From NCBI GenBank assembly GCA_958435545.1, contig CAUBGU010000043.1:1-13563 (forward strand): a stretch of 13,563 bases of DNA, written 5' to 3'. Shown one piece after another: positions 13,175-13,563 of the stretch (positions are counted from its first letter, which is position 1; each line of letters begins with the position of its first letter). A model generated the notes under the pieces. The model made no database searches, was not told the DNA's origin, and saw only the letters and a list, made by a program, of their open reading frames with translations. The position numbers and the translations under genes are program-made. This stretch comes from an uncultured Collinsella sp. Its GTDB lineage: Bacteria; Actinomycetota; Coriobacteriia; Coriobacteriales; Coriobacteriaceae.

Positions 13175-13563
13175 TTACCCCGTGTTCTGCAAACCTGCCG
13201 AGACGCCGGTCACAGTCGAAAGAATCAGGCTCATGTACTCGGCCTTCTTCTCCTCGGCCATCTCGTCCTGATTCATGCGCACCTCGCGAAGGGCGCGGAC
13301 CTGGGCGATGGACAGAGCGTCGACGTAGGGGTTACGCACGCGAACGGCGCAGCCGAGCACGCGACGACGCTGCAGCGGCCACTCATCACCGACGATGGCA
13401 AGGACCCACTTACGGGTGAGCTGCATCTCGGTAAAGACCTTCTTGGACAGATCATCGCGGTCGCCCAGATGCAGATACATCTTGGCGATGCGCTGATCGG
13501 TCTTAGCAATCGACATCTCGATGTTGTCGATAAAGGTGCGGAAGAACGGCCACTCCTGGTAGG
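13175..13563 (-). CDS. ppc: phosphoenolpyruvate carboxylase, C-terminal part
   Basis: This enzyme adds bicarbonate to phosphoenolpyruvate to give oxaloacetate, feeding the lower part of central metabolism. About 129 C-terminal residues are visible; the start is beyond the right edge. The visible part begins at YQEWPFFRTFIDNIEMSIAK. It then has the conserved segments AKMYLHLGD and RNPYVDALSIAQVRALREVR, and ends in the family's terminal GLQNTG, the flexible tail that closes on the active site (GMRNTG in E. coli). Upstream Met codons in the segment are internal, since the frame runs open to the edge. In a fermenting anaerobe it would channel carbon towards succinate or aspartate. The gene is followed by structured repeat copy 2 and a further terminator, so it is separate from larA. 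Confidence 0.93.
   Translation of the reverse strand, partial: YQEWPFFRTFIDNIEMSIAKTDQRIAKMYLHLGDRDDLSKKVFTEMQLTRKWVLAIVGDEWPLQRRRVLGCAVRVRNPYVDALSIAQVRALREVRMNQDEMAEEKKAEYMSLILSTVTGVSAGLQNTG

Overview
The window looks like chromosomal DNA from a Gram-positive, GC-rich gut anaerobe. My best guess is class Coriobacteriia (Actinomycetota), for example a Collinsella relative. This rests on base composition, strong Shine-Dalgarno sites, the style of the protein families and an anaerobic-type gene set (ferrous iron uptake, lactate racemisation). It is an inference, not a database result.

Left part (1-4930, all minus strand). A LacI-family regulator runs off the left edge. Next is a ferrous iron uptake cluster, transcribed leftwards: two small FeoA proteins, the FeoB GTPase/permease, a terminator, and a small cysteine-rich FeoB-associated membrane protein. 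DtxR-like or Fur-like palindromes lie before feoB and before the first feoA. Upstream of these is an HPr-like phosphocarrier with the active-site His15 but Asp instead of Ser at position 46.

Middle (4930-7970). Three tandem 62-bp palindromic repeats lie upstream of the HPr gene. Then come aspS on the minus strand, with a clear terminator and OB-fold residues suggesting a non-discriminating enzyme, and serB on the plus strand.

Right part (7970-13000). This is a lactate racemase locus in two arms. The plus-strand arm is larB, a larC gene that stops after the LarC1 domain, and a TetR-family regulator. It is driven by a good sigma-70-type promoter whose start site lies in a perfect 11-bp inverted repeat. 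The minus-strand arm is larA (TTG start) followed by larD, an aquaporin-family lactic acid channel. LarB and LarC1 act in making the nickel-pincer nucleotide cofactor, LarA is the racemase that uses it, and LarD would carry lactic acid. LarC2 and LarE, also needed for the cofactor, are not in the window.

Two related, highly structured repeats, each with two nested stems and compensatory differences, flank the larA-larD block. Each lies about 25 bp downstream of a minus-strand stop codon (larD and ppc). The window ends in the C-terminal part of phosphoenolpyruvate carboxylase.
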